In this document: piece by piece, positions 42,705 to 51,991 of the stretch
Layout of the letters: every line of letters begins with the position of its first letter
How positions within the stretch are numbered: position 1 is the first letter of the stretch
Source: Roseateles noduli
Lineage (GTDB): Bacteria > Pseudomonadota > Gammaproteobacteria > Burkholderiales > Burkholderiaceae_C
NCBI GenBank assembly: GCA_002205125.1
Contig: NIOE01000013.1
Location: 62,001-126,000, forward strand
DNA: 64,000 nt
Direction: 5' to 3'
Notes under the pieces: model-generated
Seen by the model: the letters and a program-made list of their open reading frames with translations, nothing else
What the model was told of the DNA's origin: nothing
Databases searched by the model: none
Made by a program: the position numbers and the translations under genes

Positions 42705-43973
42705 ATGTCTACCCCTCTGACAAAAGCAACGCCGGGGTCGGAGCGCCCGAGCCTGAAGGCCGGCGCGCGCATGCTTTACCTGCTTCCGCTGGTGATTTCG
42801 ATCGCGGCCGTGCTGGCCGCCTGCGGCAAGGATGAGAAGGCGGCCGCCGCGCCGGGCGGCGGCATGCCGCCGGCCAACGTGGGCGTCGTGACGGTGGGTC
42901 AGCAGGCGGTCGCGCTGCAGACCGAACTGCCGGGTCGGGTCGAGGCGCTGCGCACCGCGCAGGTCCGCGCCCGCGTCAACGGTGTGATCCTCAAGCGCCT
43001 GTTCACCGAAGGCTCCGAAGTGAAGGCCGGCCAGGCGCTGTTCCTGATCGATCCGGCGCCGTACCAGGCCCAGCTCGACAGCGCCAATGCCAACGTCGCC
43101 AAGGCGCAGGCCAATGAGGCCCAGGCCTCGGCGCAGGCCGCGCGCAACAAGCCGCTGGCCGACGCGAAGGCGATCAGCCAGCAGGAATACATCACCTCGG
43201 TCGCGACCGCCAAGGCCGCCGCCGCCGACGTGGCCGCCGCCAAGGCCGCCGCGGTGACGGCCAAGCTGAGCCTGGATTACGCCCATGTCTACGCGCCCAT
43301 CGCCGGCCGCATCGGTCGTGCGCTGGTGACCGAAGGCGCGCTGGTCGGTGCGTCCGACGCCACGCAGCTGGCGCTGATCCAGCAGGTCAGCAGCGTCTAC
43401 GTGAACTTCACGCAGTCGGCGAATGAAGTGCAGGCCATGCGTCGCGCGCTGGCCGCCGGTCAACTGCGCAGCGCGGGCAACAACGCCGCGCAGGTCGAGA
43501 TCGTCGGCGACGACGGCGTCGTGCTGCCGCGCACCGGCAAGCTGCTGTTCACCGACCTGACGGTCGATCCGACCTCGGGCCAGGTCACGCTGCGCGCCGA
43601 AGTGCCCAACCCCGACAGCGCGCTGCTGCCCGGCCAGTACGTCCGCGTCCGCGTGGCGCAGGCGGAGCTGCCGTCGGCCATCCTGCTGCCGCAGCAGGCG
43701 GTGACGCGCGGTTCTTCCGGCGACACGGTGCTGGTGGTCGGTCCCGACAACAAGCCCGCGCCGCGCAAGGTCAAGATCGGCAATGCGATCGGCAACCAGT
43801 GGGTGGTGCTCGACGGCCTGAAGACCGGCGAGAAGGTCATCGCCGACGGCTTCCAGAAGATGTTCGTGCCGGGCGCGCCGGTCAATCCGGTGCCGTTCAA
43901 CCCGGCCAGCGCCGCTTCCGGCGCGGCGTCCGGTGCTGCCGCTGCGCCCGCCGCCTCCGCGGCGAGCCGCTGA
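42705..43973 (+). CDS. acrA: RND efflux periplasmic adaptor (AcrA/MexA-like lipoprotein)
   Basis: This is a 422-residue membrane-fusion protein. A signal peptide ends in the lipobox LAAC followed by GKDEK, so it is lipid-anchored in the inner membrane. The lipoyl/hairpin core shows ELPGRVEALRTAQVRARVNGVILKRLFTEGSEVKAGQALFLIDPAPYQAQLDSA and the coiled-coil segment, then YAHVYAPIAGRIGRALVTEGALVG. The C-terminal barrel contains LLPGQYVRVRV and LPQQAVTRG. AGGAA lies 10 bases before the ATG; a GTG one codon earlier is also possible. It bridges AcrB and the outer-membrane channel. The C-terminus is an Ala/Ser-rich tail. Confidence 0.95.
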   Translation: MSTPLTKATPGSERPSLKAGARMLYLLPLVISIAAVLAACGKDEKAAAAPGGGMPPANVGVVTVGQQAVALQTELPGRVEALRTAQVRARVNGVILKRLFTEGSEVKAGQALFLIDPAPYQAQLDSANANVAKAQANEAQASAQAARNKPLADAKAISQQEYITSVATAKAAAADVAAAKAAAVTAKLSLDYAHVYAPIAGRIGRALVTEGALVGASDATQLALIQQVSSVYVNFTQSANEVQAMRRALAAGQLRSAGNNAAQVEIVGDDGVVLPRTGKLLFTDLTVDPTSGQVTLRAEVPNPDSALLPGQYVRVRVAQAELPSAILLPQQAVTRGSSGDTVLVVGPDNKPAPRKVKIGNAIGNQWVVLDGLKTGEKVIADGFQKMFVPGAPVNPVPFNPASAASGAASGAAAAPAASAASR

Positions 43974-44002
43974 GCGCCTGACGCTCAGGAAGGATCCAAG
44001 AC

Positions 44003-47000
44003 ATGGCACGTTTCTTCATTGATCGCCCCATCTTCGCGTGGGTGATCGCCTTGTTCATCCTGGTCTTCGGCGGGGTGGCGATCACCCAGCTGCCGGTGGC
44101 CCAGTACCCCACCGTCGCGCCGCCGTCGCTGTCCATCAACGTCGCCTACCCGGGCGCGTCGGCCAAGACGCTGGACGAGGCGGTGATCTCCGTCATCGAG
44201 CAGGAGCTCAACGGCGCTCCCGGCCTGGCCTACATGGAATCGGTCAGCCAGGCCAACGGCACGGGCGCCATCACGGTGACCTTCGAGTCGGGCACCAACA
44301 TCGACCTGGCGCAGGTGGAAGTGCAGAACCGCCTGTCGCGCGCGACGCCCCGGCTGCCCGCCGCGGTGACGCAGCAGGGCGTGCGCGTCGACAAGGCGCG
44401 GTCCAACTTCCTGCTGTTCGTGACGCTGTCGTCCAAGGACAGCTCGATGGACCCGATCGCGCTGGGCGACTACGCCGCCCGCAACGTCGTGCCCGAGATC
44501 CAGCGGATCCCCGGCGTCGGCCAGGCGCAGCTGTTCGGCTCCGAGCAGGCGATGCGCATCTGGCTGGATCCGGCCAAGATGGAGTCGTACAAGCTCAGTC
44601 CCGCCGAGGTCAATGCCGCCATCACCGCGCAGAACGCGCTGGTGCCGGCCGGTGTGCTGGGCGACCGCCCGAACACCAGCAGCCAGACCATGTCCGCGAC
44701 CATCGTGGTCAAGGGCCAGCTGGAGAACAAGGAGCAGTTCGGCAACATCGTGCTGCGCGCCAACACCGACGGCTCCACCGTGAAGCTGAAGGACGTCGCC
44801 CGCATCGAGATGGGCGGCCAGAGCTACAGCACCTACGCGCGCTTGAACGGCCAGCCGTCCACCGGCGTGGGCGTGCAGCTGTCGCCGACCGGCAATGCGC
44901 TGGGCACCGCCAAGGCGGTCAAGGCGCGCATGGAAGAGCTGAAGAAGTACTTCCCCGCCGGCGTCGAATACAAGGTGCCGTACGACTCGTCCAAGTTCGT
45001 GCAGATCTCCATCTCGCAGGTGGTGGAGACGCTGATCGAGGCGATCGTCCTGGTGTTCCTGGTGATGTACCTGTTCCTGCAGGACTGGCGCTACACGCTG
45101 ATCCCGACGCTGGTGGTGCCGGTGGCGCTGCTGGGCACCTTCGGGATCATGCTGGCGCTGGGCTTCTCGATCAACGTGCTGACGCTGTTCGGCATGGTGC
45201 TGGCGATCGGCATCCTGGTCGACGATGCGATCGTGGTCGTCGAGAACGTCGAGCGCATCATGAGCGAAGAGGGGCTCAGTCCGCGTGAGGCGACCAAGAA
45301 GGCGATGGGCCAGATCTCGGGCGCCATCATCGGCATCACCACGGTGCTGATCGCGGTGTTCATCCCGATGGCCTTCTTCGCCGGCTCGGTGGGCAACATC
45401 TACCGCCAGTTCTCGCTGGCGATGGTGGCCTCGATGGCGCTGTCGGCGCTGATGGCGCTGTCGCTCACGCCGGCGCTGTGCGCGACACTGCTCAAGCCGG
45501 TCGACGCGGGTCACCACCACGAGAAGCGCGGCTTCTTCGGCTGGTTCAACCGCGGCTTCTCGCGCACCGCGAAGGGCTACGAGGGCTGGGTCGCCAAGCT
45601 GCTCAAGCGCGCCGGTCCGATGATGGTCGCCTTCGTCGCCGTGGTCGCGGTCGTGGGCTGGCTGTACGTCCGCATGCCGACGTCCTTCCTGCCCAATGAG
45701 GACCAGGGCTACCTGATCGTCAACGTGCAGCTGCCGCCGGGCGCCACGTCCAACCGGACCGAAGCCGCCGTGGCCACGCTGGAGCAGTTCCTGCACAAGC
45801 AGCCCGAAGTCGCCGACACCATCGGCGTGATCGGCTTCTCGTTCTCCGGCCAGGGCCAGAACGCCGCGCTGGTGTTCGTGCCGCTCAAGCCGTGGGACGA
45901 GCGCAAGGGCAAGGACCACAGCGCGCAGGCGGTGGCCGGCCGCGTGATGGGCGCGATGATGGTGGGCGTGCGGGACGCGTTCATCTTCCCGCTCTCGCCG
46001 CCGCCCATCCAGGAACTGGGCAACGCCACCGGCTTCGCGCTGCGTCTGCAGGACCGCGCCGGCCTCGGCCACGAGGCGCTGCTGAACGCGCGCAACCAGC
46101 TGATGGGCATGGCCTCCAAGAGCAAGCTGATCACCGGGATGCGTCCTGACGGTCTGGAAGACGCGCCGCAGCTGCAGATCGACATCGACCGCGCCAAGGC
46201 GCAGGCGCTGGGCGTCGGCTTCGACACGATCGCGCGCGTGCTGGGCACGCAGCTGGGTTCCGCCTACGTGAACGACTTCCCGAGCACCGGCCGCATGCAG
46301 CGCGTCGTGGTGCAGGCCGACGCGGCGCGCCGCTCGACGCCGGAAGACGTCCTCAAGCTGAACGTGACCAACGCGGCGGGCGCCAACGTGCCGGTCTCGG
46401 CCTTCGCGTCCAGCAAGTGGATCACCGGCCAGATGCAGGCCACGCGCTACAACGGCTATCCGGCGATGCGTCTGGCGGGCGATCCCGCGGCGGGCGTGTC
46501 CTCGGGCCAGGCGATGAAGGAACTGGAGAACATGGTCTCGCAGCTCCCGCCGGGCATCGGCTTCGAGTGGACGGGCCTGTCGCGTGAAGAGCAGCTGTCG
46601 GGCTCGCAGGCGGGCATCCTGCTGGCGTTCTCGCTGCTGGCGGTCTTCCTCTGCCTGGCCGCGCTGTACGAGAGCTGGTCCATCCCGATGTCGGTGATGC
46701 TGGTGGTCCCGCTGGGTCTGCTGGGCGCGCTGGCGGGGGCGACCTTGCGCGGCATGCCCAACGACGTGTACTTCAAGGTCGGCCTGATCACCATCATCGG
46801 CCTGTCGGCGAAGAACGCGATCCTGATCATCGAGTTCGCCAAGGACCTGCAGGCGCAGGGCAAGGGCCTGGTCGAGGCGATCCTGGAGGCGGCGCACCTG
46901 CGCTTCCGCCCGATCATCATGACCTCGCTGGCCTTCATCCTGGGCGTGACGCCGCTGTTCTTCGCCAGCGGCGCGGGCTCGGCGAGCCAGCGCGCGATCG

Positions 47001-47188
47001 GCACCGGCGTGCTGTCGGGCATGGTCACCGCGACCTTGCTGGCGGTGATCTTCGTGCCGGTGTTCTTCCTGGTCGTGCGCCGCTTCTTCAAGGGCAGCGA
47101 GCGCCAGAACAAGCTCTACGCCCACGAACTGGACGGACCGGATCCGACCAAGGCCATCGCGGCCGCCAAGAACGCGGACGGAGTCTGA
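44003..47188 (+). CDS. acrB: RND multidrug transporter (AcrB/MexB, HAE1 family)
   Basis: This 1061-residue trimeric proton/drug antiporter begins MARFFIDRPIFAWVIALFI and has the HAE1 pore and porter domains (PGASAKTLDEAVISVIEQELNG, GTNIDLAQVEVQNRL). The proton-relay aspartates lie in helix 4 (GMVLAIGILVDDAIVVVENVERIM). The second repeat holds GLSAKNAILIIEFAKDLQAQGK, whose Lys is the partner of the Asp pair. Substrates are probably diverse amphiphiles, to judge by the closest families. It starts 29 bases after acrA and ends 2 bases before the channel gene. Confidence 0.97.
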   Translation: MARFFIDRPIFAWVIALFILVFGGVAITQLPVAQYPTVAPPSLSINVAYPGASAKTLDEAVISVIEQELNGAPGLAYMESVSQANGTGAITVTFESGTNIDLAQVEVQNRLSRATPRLPAAVTQQGVRVDKARSNFLLFVTLSSKDSSMDPIALGDYAARNVVPEIQRIPGVGQAQLFGSEQAMRIWLDPAKMESYKLSPAEVNAAITAQNALVPAGVLGDRPNTSSQTMSATIVVKGQLENKEQFGNIVLRANTDGSTVKLKDVARIEMGGQSYSTYARLNGQPSTGVGVQLSPTGNALGTAKAVKARMEELKKYFPAGVEYKVPYDSSKFVQISISQVVETLIEAIVLVFLVMYLFLQDWRYTLIPTLVVPVALLGTFGIMLALGFSINVLTLFGMVLAIGILVDDAIVVVENVERIMSEEGLSPREATKKAMGQISGAIIGITTVLIAVFIPMAFFAGSVGNIYRQFSLAMVASMALSALMALSLTPALCATLLKPVDAGHHHEKRGFFGWFNRGFSRTAKGYEGWVAKLLKRAGPMMVAFVAVVAVVGWLYVRMPTSFLPNEDQGYLIVNVQLPPGATSNRTEAAVATLEQFLHKQPEVADTIGVIGFSFSGQGQNAALVFVPLKPWDERKGKDHSAQAVAGRVMGAMMVGVRDAFIFPLSPPPIQELGNATGFALRLQDRAGLGHEALLNARNQLMGMASKSKLITGMRPDGLEDAPQLQIDIDRAKAQALGVGFDTIARVLGTQLGSAYVNDFPSTGRMQRVVVQADAARRSTPEDVLKLNVTNAAGANVPVSAFASSKWITGQMQATRYNGYPAMRLAGDPAAGVSSGQAMKELENMVSQLPPGIGFEWTGLSREEQLSGSQAGILLAFSLLAVFLCLAALYESWSIPMSVMLVVPLGLLGALAGATLRGMPNDVYFKVGLITIIGLSAKNAILIIEFAKDLQAQGKGLVEAILEAAHLRFRPIIMTSLAFILGVTPLFFASGAGSASQRAIGTGVLSGMVTATLLAVIFVPVFFLVVRRFFKGSERQNKLYAHELDGPDPTKAIAAAKNADGV

Positions 47189-47190
47189 GC

Positions 47191-48609
47191 ATGATGAAAA
47201 GCAAACTTTCCGTGCTGGCCGCGGCGGCCGCGACCGTGGCGCTGCTGACCGGCTGCGTGAACCTCGCGCCCGACCACAAGCGTCCGGACGCGCCGGTGGC
47301 GCCCCAGTGGCCGCAAGGCCCGGGCGCCGAGGCGGCCGACGCCAAGGCGGCGACCGAGCTGCAATGGCAGCAGTTCTTCCGCGACGAGCGGCTCAAGCAG
47401 CTGATCGAGCTCGCGCTGAAGAACAACCGCGACCTGCGCATCGCGCTGCTGAACGTCGACGTCGCGCGGGCGCAGGCCAACGTCACTGCGGCGAGCCGCT
47501 GGCCGACGGTCAACGCGGGCTTCTCGGCCTCGCGAGGACCGCAGACCACGGCGAACGGCGACAGCCGCATCGTCAACGCCTACCAGGCCGGTCTGCAGAT
47601 CACCTCCTACGAGATCGACCTGTTCAGCCGCGTCAAGAACCAGAGCGCCGCGTCCTTCGCGCAGTATCTGGCGACGGGCGAGGCGGCGCGCTCGGCGCAG
47701 ATCAGCCTGGTGGCCGGCGTCGCGTCGGCCTACCTGGCGGTCCAGGCCGACGACGAGCTGCTGGCGCTCACGCGCCAGACGCTGGCCACGCGCGAGGACA
47801 GCCTCAAGCTGATGCAGCTGAAGTTCGACAACGGTGCGGCGTCCAACCTGGACCTGAGCACTTCGAAGTCGTCGTATGAAGCCGCGCGCGCCACGCTGGC
47901 GCAAGCGGAGCGCACGCGCCAGCAGGACCTGAACACGCTGACGCTGCTGGTGGGGCAGGGCGTGCCGGACTCGCTGCCGCAGTCCCGGCCGCTGAGCGAC
48001 CAGACCATGGGTGCGCTGCTGGCGGGCATGCCGTCGCAGGTGCTGGTCGGTCGGCCCGACGTGGTCCAGGCGGAGCAACAGCTGGTGGCGGCCGAGGCCA
48101 ACATCGGCGTCGCGCGGGCGGCCTACTTCCCGAGCATCACGCTGACGAGCAGCGTGGGCACGGCGAGCAGCGCCTTGCGCGACCTGTTCAGCCAGAGTGC
48201 ATGGAGCATCGCGGGTTCGGCGCTGATGCCGATCTTCGACGCGGGGCGCGTGCGCAACAACGTCGACGCGGCCAAGGCCAACCGCGAGATCGCGGTCGCC
48301 CAGTACGAGAAGGTCGTGCAGACGGCGTTCAAGGAAGTGGCGGATGCCCTGGCCGGACGCGCCACGCTCGACGAACAGCTGCGCGCGCAGGACGCGCAGG
48401 CCGCTGCGGAAGCGACGCGGCTGGAGCTGGTCGACCTGAGCTTCCGCAATGGTGCGGCCTCGAGTCTGGACCTGCTGGATGCGCAACGCGCGACTTTCGC
48501 CGCGCAGCAGGCTGCGTTGCAGGTACGCCTCGCGCAACTGCAGAACCAGGTGCAGCTCTACAAGGTGCTGGGCGGGGGCGTCTCGAACGGAGTCGCGGTC
48601 AGCCAGTGA
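47191..48609 (+). CDS. outer-membrane efflux channel (OprM/NodT family lipoprotein)
   Basis: This 472-residue TolC-like protein has a lipobox (LLTGC followed by VNLAPDHKRPDAPV) at the N-terminus, as in OprM. Two outer-membrane-efflux repeats follow, with LIELALKNNRDLRIALLNVDVARAQ and SYEIDLFSRVKNQSAASFAQYLATGEAARSAQISLVAGVASAYLAVQADDEL in the first and FPSITLTSSVGTASSALRDLF and NGAASSLDLLDAQRATFAAQQAALQVRLAQLQNQVQLYKVLGGG in the second. It completes the acrAB-type tripartite pump in one operon. It lies 2 bases after acrB. Confidence 0.95.
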   Translation: MMKSKLSVLAAAAATVALLTGCVNLAPDHKRPDAPVAPQWPQGPGAEAADAKAATELQWQQFFRDERLKQLIELALKNNRDLRIALLNVDVARAQANVTAASRWPTVNAGFSASRGPQTTANGDSRIVNAYQAGLQITSYEIDLFSRVKNQSAASFAQYLATGEAARSAQISLVAGVASAYLAVQADDELLALTRQTLATREDSLKLMQLKFDNGAASNLDLSTSKSSYEAARATLAQAERTRQQDLNTLTLLVGQGVPDSLPQSRPLSDQTMGALLAGMPSQVLVGRPDVVQAEQQLVAAEANIGVARAAYFPSITLTSSVGTASSALRDLFSQSAWSIAGSALMPIFDAGRVRNNVDAAKANREIAVAQYEKVVQTAFKEVADALAGRATLDEQLRAQDAQAAAEATRLELVDLSFRNGAASSLDLLDAQRATFAAQQAALQVRLAQLQNQVQLYKVLGGGVSNGVAVSQ

Positions 48610-48705
48610 CCGTGGGGCCGGAATGATGCGAGGGGTTCCCGGAGGGATGCCCCTTGCGTCGTGGAGAGCCCGCGCTTGGCGTTCCGACCGCCAGCGTCCT
48701 GACGA

Positions 48706-49608
48706 TCAGCGCAAGCGCTTGATCAGGCTCGACGTATCGAAGCGGTTTCCGCCCATTTCCTGCACGTCCGCGTAGAACTGGTCGACTAGCGCGGTCACCG
48801 GCACGCGAGCGCCGTTGCGGCGCGCTTCATCGAGTACCAGTCCCAGGTCCTTGCGCATCCAATCCACCGCGAAGCCGAAGTCGAACTTGTCTTCGACCAT
48901 GGTCTTGCCGCGGTTGTCCATCTGCCAGCTCTGCGCGGCGCCTTTGCCGATGACGTCGAGCACCAGTGCCATCGGCAGGCCGCTTTTCTGACCGAAGGCG
49001 ATGGCTTCCGACAGTCCCTGGACGATGCCGGCGATGCAGATCTGGTTGACCATCTTGGCGAGCTGTCCGGCGCCGGCCTCGCCCACGCGGGTGACCGCCT
49101 TGGCGAAGTGGATGGCGTAGGGGCGGATCTTGTCGAAGACGGCTTCCTCGCCGCCGCACATGACCGTCAGCGCGCCGTTGACTGCGCCGGCCTGGCCGCC
49201 CGAGACGGGAGCGTCAATGAAGTGGAGACCGAGCTTCTGCGCTTCGGCCGCGAGTTCGCGGGCGACCTCGGCGGAGGCGGTCGTGTGGTCGACGAAGACC
49301 GCGTCCGGCTTCATGCCGGCGAAGGCGCCGTCGGCGCCCAGCACGACCGAGCGCAGGTCGGCGTCGTTGCCGACGCAGCAGAAGACGATGTCCGCGTCCT
49401 TGGCCGCTTCACGCGGCGTCACAGCGGATTGGCCGCCGAACTCCGCGGTCCAGGCTTGCGCCTTCGCGGGCGACCGGTTGTAGACGGTGACCTGCTGACC
49501 GGCCTTGGCCAGATGGCCCGCCATCGGGAAGCCCATCACGCCGAGCCCCAGGAAGGACACGCGGAGGGACGGAGTCGATTCGTAGGAACGCTGGCCGATG
49601 CTGCTCAT
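48706..49608 (-). CDS. 3-hydroxyisobutyrate dehydrogenase-family oxidoreductase
   Basis: This 300-residue beta-hydroxyacid dehydrogenase has the N-terminal NAD(P) fold LGLGVMGFPMAGHLAKAGQQVTVYNRS; the Arg after Asn hints at NADP. The substrate motif is FIDAPVSGGQAGAVNGALTVMCGGEE, and the catalytic Lys lies in GAGQLAKMVNQI. Relatives reduce tartronate semialdehyde, succinate semialdehyde or methylmalonate semialdehyde; the residues seen do not decide between them. The start is taken at 49608 (MSSIGQRSYES) although the frame extends to 49638. It is a single gene between the pump operon and pilU. Confidence 0.88.
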   Translation of the reverse strand: MSSIGQRSYESTPSLRVSFLGLGVMGFPMAGHLAKAGQQVTVYNRSPAKAQAWTAEFGGQSAVTPREAAKDADIVFCCVGNDADLRSVVLGADGAFAGMKPDAVFVDHTTASAEVARELAAEAQKLGLHFIDAPVSGGQAGAVNGALTVMCGGEEAVFDKIRPYAIHFAKAVTRVGEAGAGQLAKMVNQICIAGIVQGLSEAIAFGQKSGLPMALVLDVIGKGAAQSWQMDNRGKTMVEDKFDFGFAVDWMRKDLGLVLDEARRNGARVPVTALVDQFYADVQEMGGNRFDTSSLIKRLR

Positions 49609-49700
49609 GGAAGGACCTATCGGTGGGTGGACAAACACCCGCCGATTGTGACCCCTGCGCAGCTCAGCCCTGTGCGCGCCGCGTCACCGCGGCGCTGCAC

Positions 49701-50837
49701 TTAAACGATGGTCAGATGCTCCGTGCCCGACGACAGATCGCCGCTACGCGCCCGCTCGCTGTTGAGCTTGATCTGCAGGCGCAGGTCGTTGACCGAGTCG
49801 GCGTTGCGCAGCGCGTCCTCGTAGGTCACCTTGCCCATCTCGTAGAGGTCGAACAGCGCCTGGTCGAAGGTCTGCATGCCGAGCTCGCGCGAGCGCTTCA
49901 TGATCTCCTTGATCTCGCCCACCTCGCCCTTGAAGATCAGGTCGCTGATCAGCGGCGTGTTCAGCAGGATCTCGACCGCCGCGATCCGGCCCTTGCCTTC
50001 CTGGCGCGGCAGCAGCCGCTGCGACACCAGTGCCTTCAGGTTGAGCGACAGGTCCATCAGCAGCTGCGCGCGCCGCTCTTCCGGGAAGAAGTTGATGATC
50101 CGGTCCAGCGCCTGGTTGGCGCTGTTCGCGTGCAGCGTGGCCATGCACAGGTGACCCGTTTCGGCGAAGGCCACCGCATGCTCCATGGTCTCGCGGTCGC
50201 GGATCTCGCCCATCAGGATCACGTCCGGCGCCTGGCGCAGCGTGTTCTTCAGCGCCTGCTCCCAGCCTTCCGTGTCCAGACCGACCTCGCGCTGGCTGAC
50301 GATGCAGTTCTTGTGCGGGTGCACGAACTCGACCGGATCCTCGATCGTGATGATGTGGCCGTAGGTCGTCTGGTTGCGGTGGTCCACCATCGCCGCCAGC
50401 GAGGTGCTCTTGCCCGAACCGGTCGCGCCCACCAGGATCACCAGGCCGCGCTTGGTCTGCACCACGTCCTTGAGGATGTGCGGCAGCTCCAGCGACTCGA
50501 CCGTCGGCAGCGTCTGCGGGATGGTCCGCAGCACCAGCGCCACGTGGCCCTGCTGGATGTAGGCGTTGACCCGGAACCGGCCGATGCCCTGCGGCGAGAT
50601 CGCGAAGTTGCACTCCTTGGTGCGCTCGAAATCGGCCGCCTGCTTGTCGTTCATGATGGCCCGCGCCAGCTGCAGCGTGTGCTGGCCGGTCAGCGGCTGC
50701 GGCGACACCTTGGTCACCTTGCCGTCGACCTTGACCGCCGGCGGGAACTCCGCCGTCAGGAAGAGGTCGGAGCCCTTGCGCGACACCATCAGGCGAAGCA
50801 GGTCGTTGATGAACTTGGTGGCCTGATCGCGTTCCAT
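49701..50837 (-). CDS. pilU: type IV pilus retraction accessory ATPase PilU
   Basis: This 378-residue PilT/VirB11-type ATPase begins with the typical FINDLLRLMVSRKGSDLFLTAEFPPAVKVDGK. Walker A is GATGSGKS, the Asp-box is IITIEDPVEFVHPHKN, Walker B is APDVILMGEIRDRETMEHA, and the His-box is LCMATLHANSANQALDRIINFFPEE. It works with PilT to retract pili under load. It follows pilT on the same strand with an 85-base gap. The rest of the pilus genes are elsewhere. Confidence 0.95.
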   Translation of the reverse strand: MERDQATKFINDLLRLMVSRKGSDLFLTAEFPPAVKVDGKVTKVSPQPLTGQHTLQLARAIMNDKQAADFERTKECNFAISPQGIGRFRVNAYIQQGHVALVLRTIPQTLPTVESLELPHILKDVVQTKRGLVILVGATGSGKSTSLAAMVDHRNQTTYGHIITIEDPVEFVHPHKNCIVSQREVGLDTEGWEQALKNTLRQAPDVILMGEIRDRETMEHAVAFAETGHLCMATLHANSANQALDRIINFFPEERRAQLLMDLSLNLKALVSQRLLPRQEGKGRIAAVEILLNTPLISDLIFKGEVGEIKEIMKRSRELGMQTFDQALFDLYEMGKVTYEDALRNADSVNDLRLQIKLNSERARSGDLSSGTEHLTIV

Positions 50838-50922
50838 GGCGGCGTCCTGTCCTGTGTGCCGGGGAAGCAGCGGTCACCGCCCGTCCCCGATCGTTCTGTC
50901 GTTGTGGTGGGGGCCGGTCCGC

Positions 50923-51966
50923 TCAGCCGGGGAAGTTCTCGGGCATCTTGGCCTTGGCGCGTGCCTCGGCCGGCGAGATGATGTTGCGGCGGACCAGGTC
51001 GGTGAGGTTCTGGTCCAGCGTCTGCATGCCCAGGTTGTTGCCGGTCTGGATCGACGAGTACATCTGCGCGACCTTGTTCTCCCGGATCAGGTTCCGGATC
51101 GCGGAGGTGCCCAGCATGATCTCGTGCGCGGCCACCCGGCCGTTGCCGTCCTTGGTCTTGCACAGCGTCTGCGAGATCACCGCCTGCAGCGATTCCGACA
51201 GCATCGCGCGGACCATGTCCTTCTCCGCCGCGGGGAACACGTCGACGATCCGGTCGACCGTCTTGGCCGCCGACGAGGTGTGCAGCGTGCCGAAGACCAG
51301 GTGGCCCGTCTCCGCGGCGGTCAGCGCCAGGCGGATGGTTTCCAGGTCCCGCATTTCGCCGACCAGGATGCAGTCCGGGTCTTCGCGCAGCGCCGAGCGC
51401 AGCGCGTTGGAGAAGCTCATCGTCTGCGGACCCACTTCGCGCTGGTTGACCAGGCACTTCTTGGATTCGTGGACGAATTCGATCGGGTCCTCGACGGTCA
51501 GGATGTGACCGTACTCGTTCTCGTTCAGGTGGTTGACCATCGCGGCCAGCGTCGTGCTCTTGCCCGAGCCGGTCGGGCCGGTCACCAGCACCATGCCGCG
51601 CGGCTTCATCGCGAGCTCGGTGAACACCTTGGGGCAGTTCAGCTGCTCCAGCGTCAGGATCTTGCTCGGAATGGTCCGGAACACCGCCCCCGCGCCGCGG
51701 TTGTGGTTGAACGCGTTGACGCGGAAGCGCGCCAGGCCCTGGATCTCGAACGAGAAGTCGACTTCCAGCGTCTCCTCGTAGGACTTGCGCTGGGCGTCGC
51801 TCATGATGTCGTAGACCATGTCGTGCACCTGGCGGTGCTCGAGGGCTTCGACGTTGATGCGGCGCACGTCGCCATGGACGCGGATCATGGGGGGCAGTCC
51901 GGCGGACAAGTGAAGGTCGGAGGCCTTGTTCTTGACCGAGAATGCCAGCAGTTGGGTGATGTCCAT
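50923..51966 (-). CDS. pilT: type IV pilus retraction ATPase PilT
   Basis: This 347-residue hexameric ATPase powers pilus retraction and twitching. It begins MDITQLLAFSVKNKASDLHLSAGLPPMIRVHGD. Walker A is GPTGSGKS, the Asp-box is ILTVEDPIEFVHESKK, Walker B is DPDCILVGEMRDLETIRLA, and the His-box is LVFGTLHTSSAAKTVDRIVDVFP. AIRNLIRENKVAQMYSSIQTG is the conserved AIRNLIRE retraction motif. The start at 51966 gives the normal family length. Only 25 bases separate it from the divergent yggS start, so its promoter must lie inside yggS. Confidence 0.96.
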   Translation of the reverse strand: MDITQLLAFSVKNKASDLHLSAGLPPMIRVHGDVRRINVEALEHRQVHDMVYDIMSDAQRKSYEETLEVDFSFEIQGLARFRVNAFNHNRGAGAVFRTIPSKILTLEQLNCPKVFTELAMKPRGMVLVTGPTGSGKSTTLAAMVNHLNENEYGHILTVEDPIEFVHESKKCLVNQREVGPQTMSFSNALRSALREDPDCILVGEMRDLETIRLALTAAETGHLVFGTLHTSSAAKTVDRIVDVFPAAEKDMVRAMLSESLQAVISQTLCKTKDGNGRVAAHEIMLGTSAIRNLIRENKVAQMYSSIQTGNNLGMQTLDQNLTDLVRRNIISPAEARAKAKMPENFPG

Positions 51967-51991
51967 GGGATGAGGAAAAGCGTGGGCGATT

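Noticed and set aside
43985..47125. Open frame of over 1000 codons antisense to acrB
   Set aside because: Shadow of the highly conserved RND gene in GC-rich DNA.
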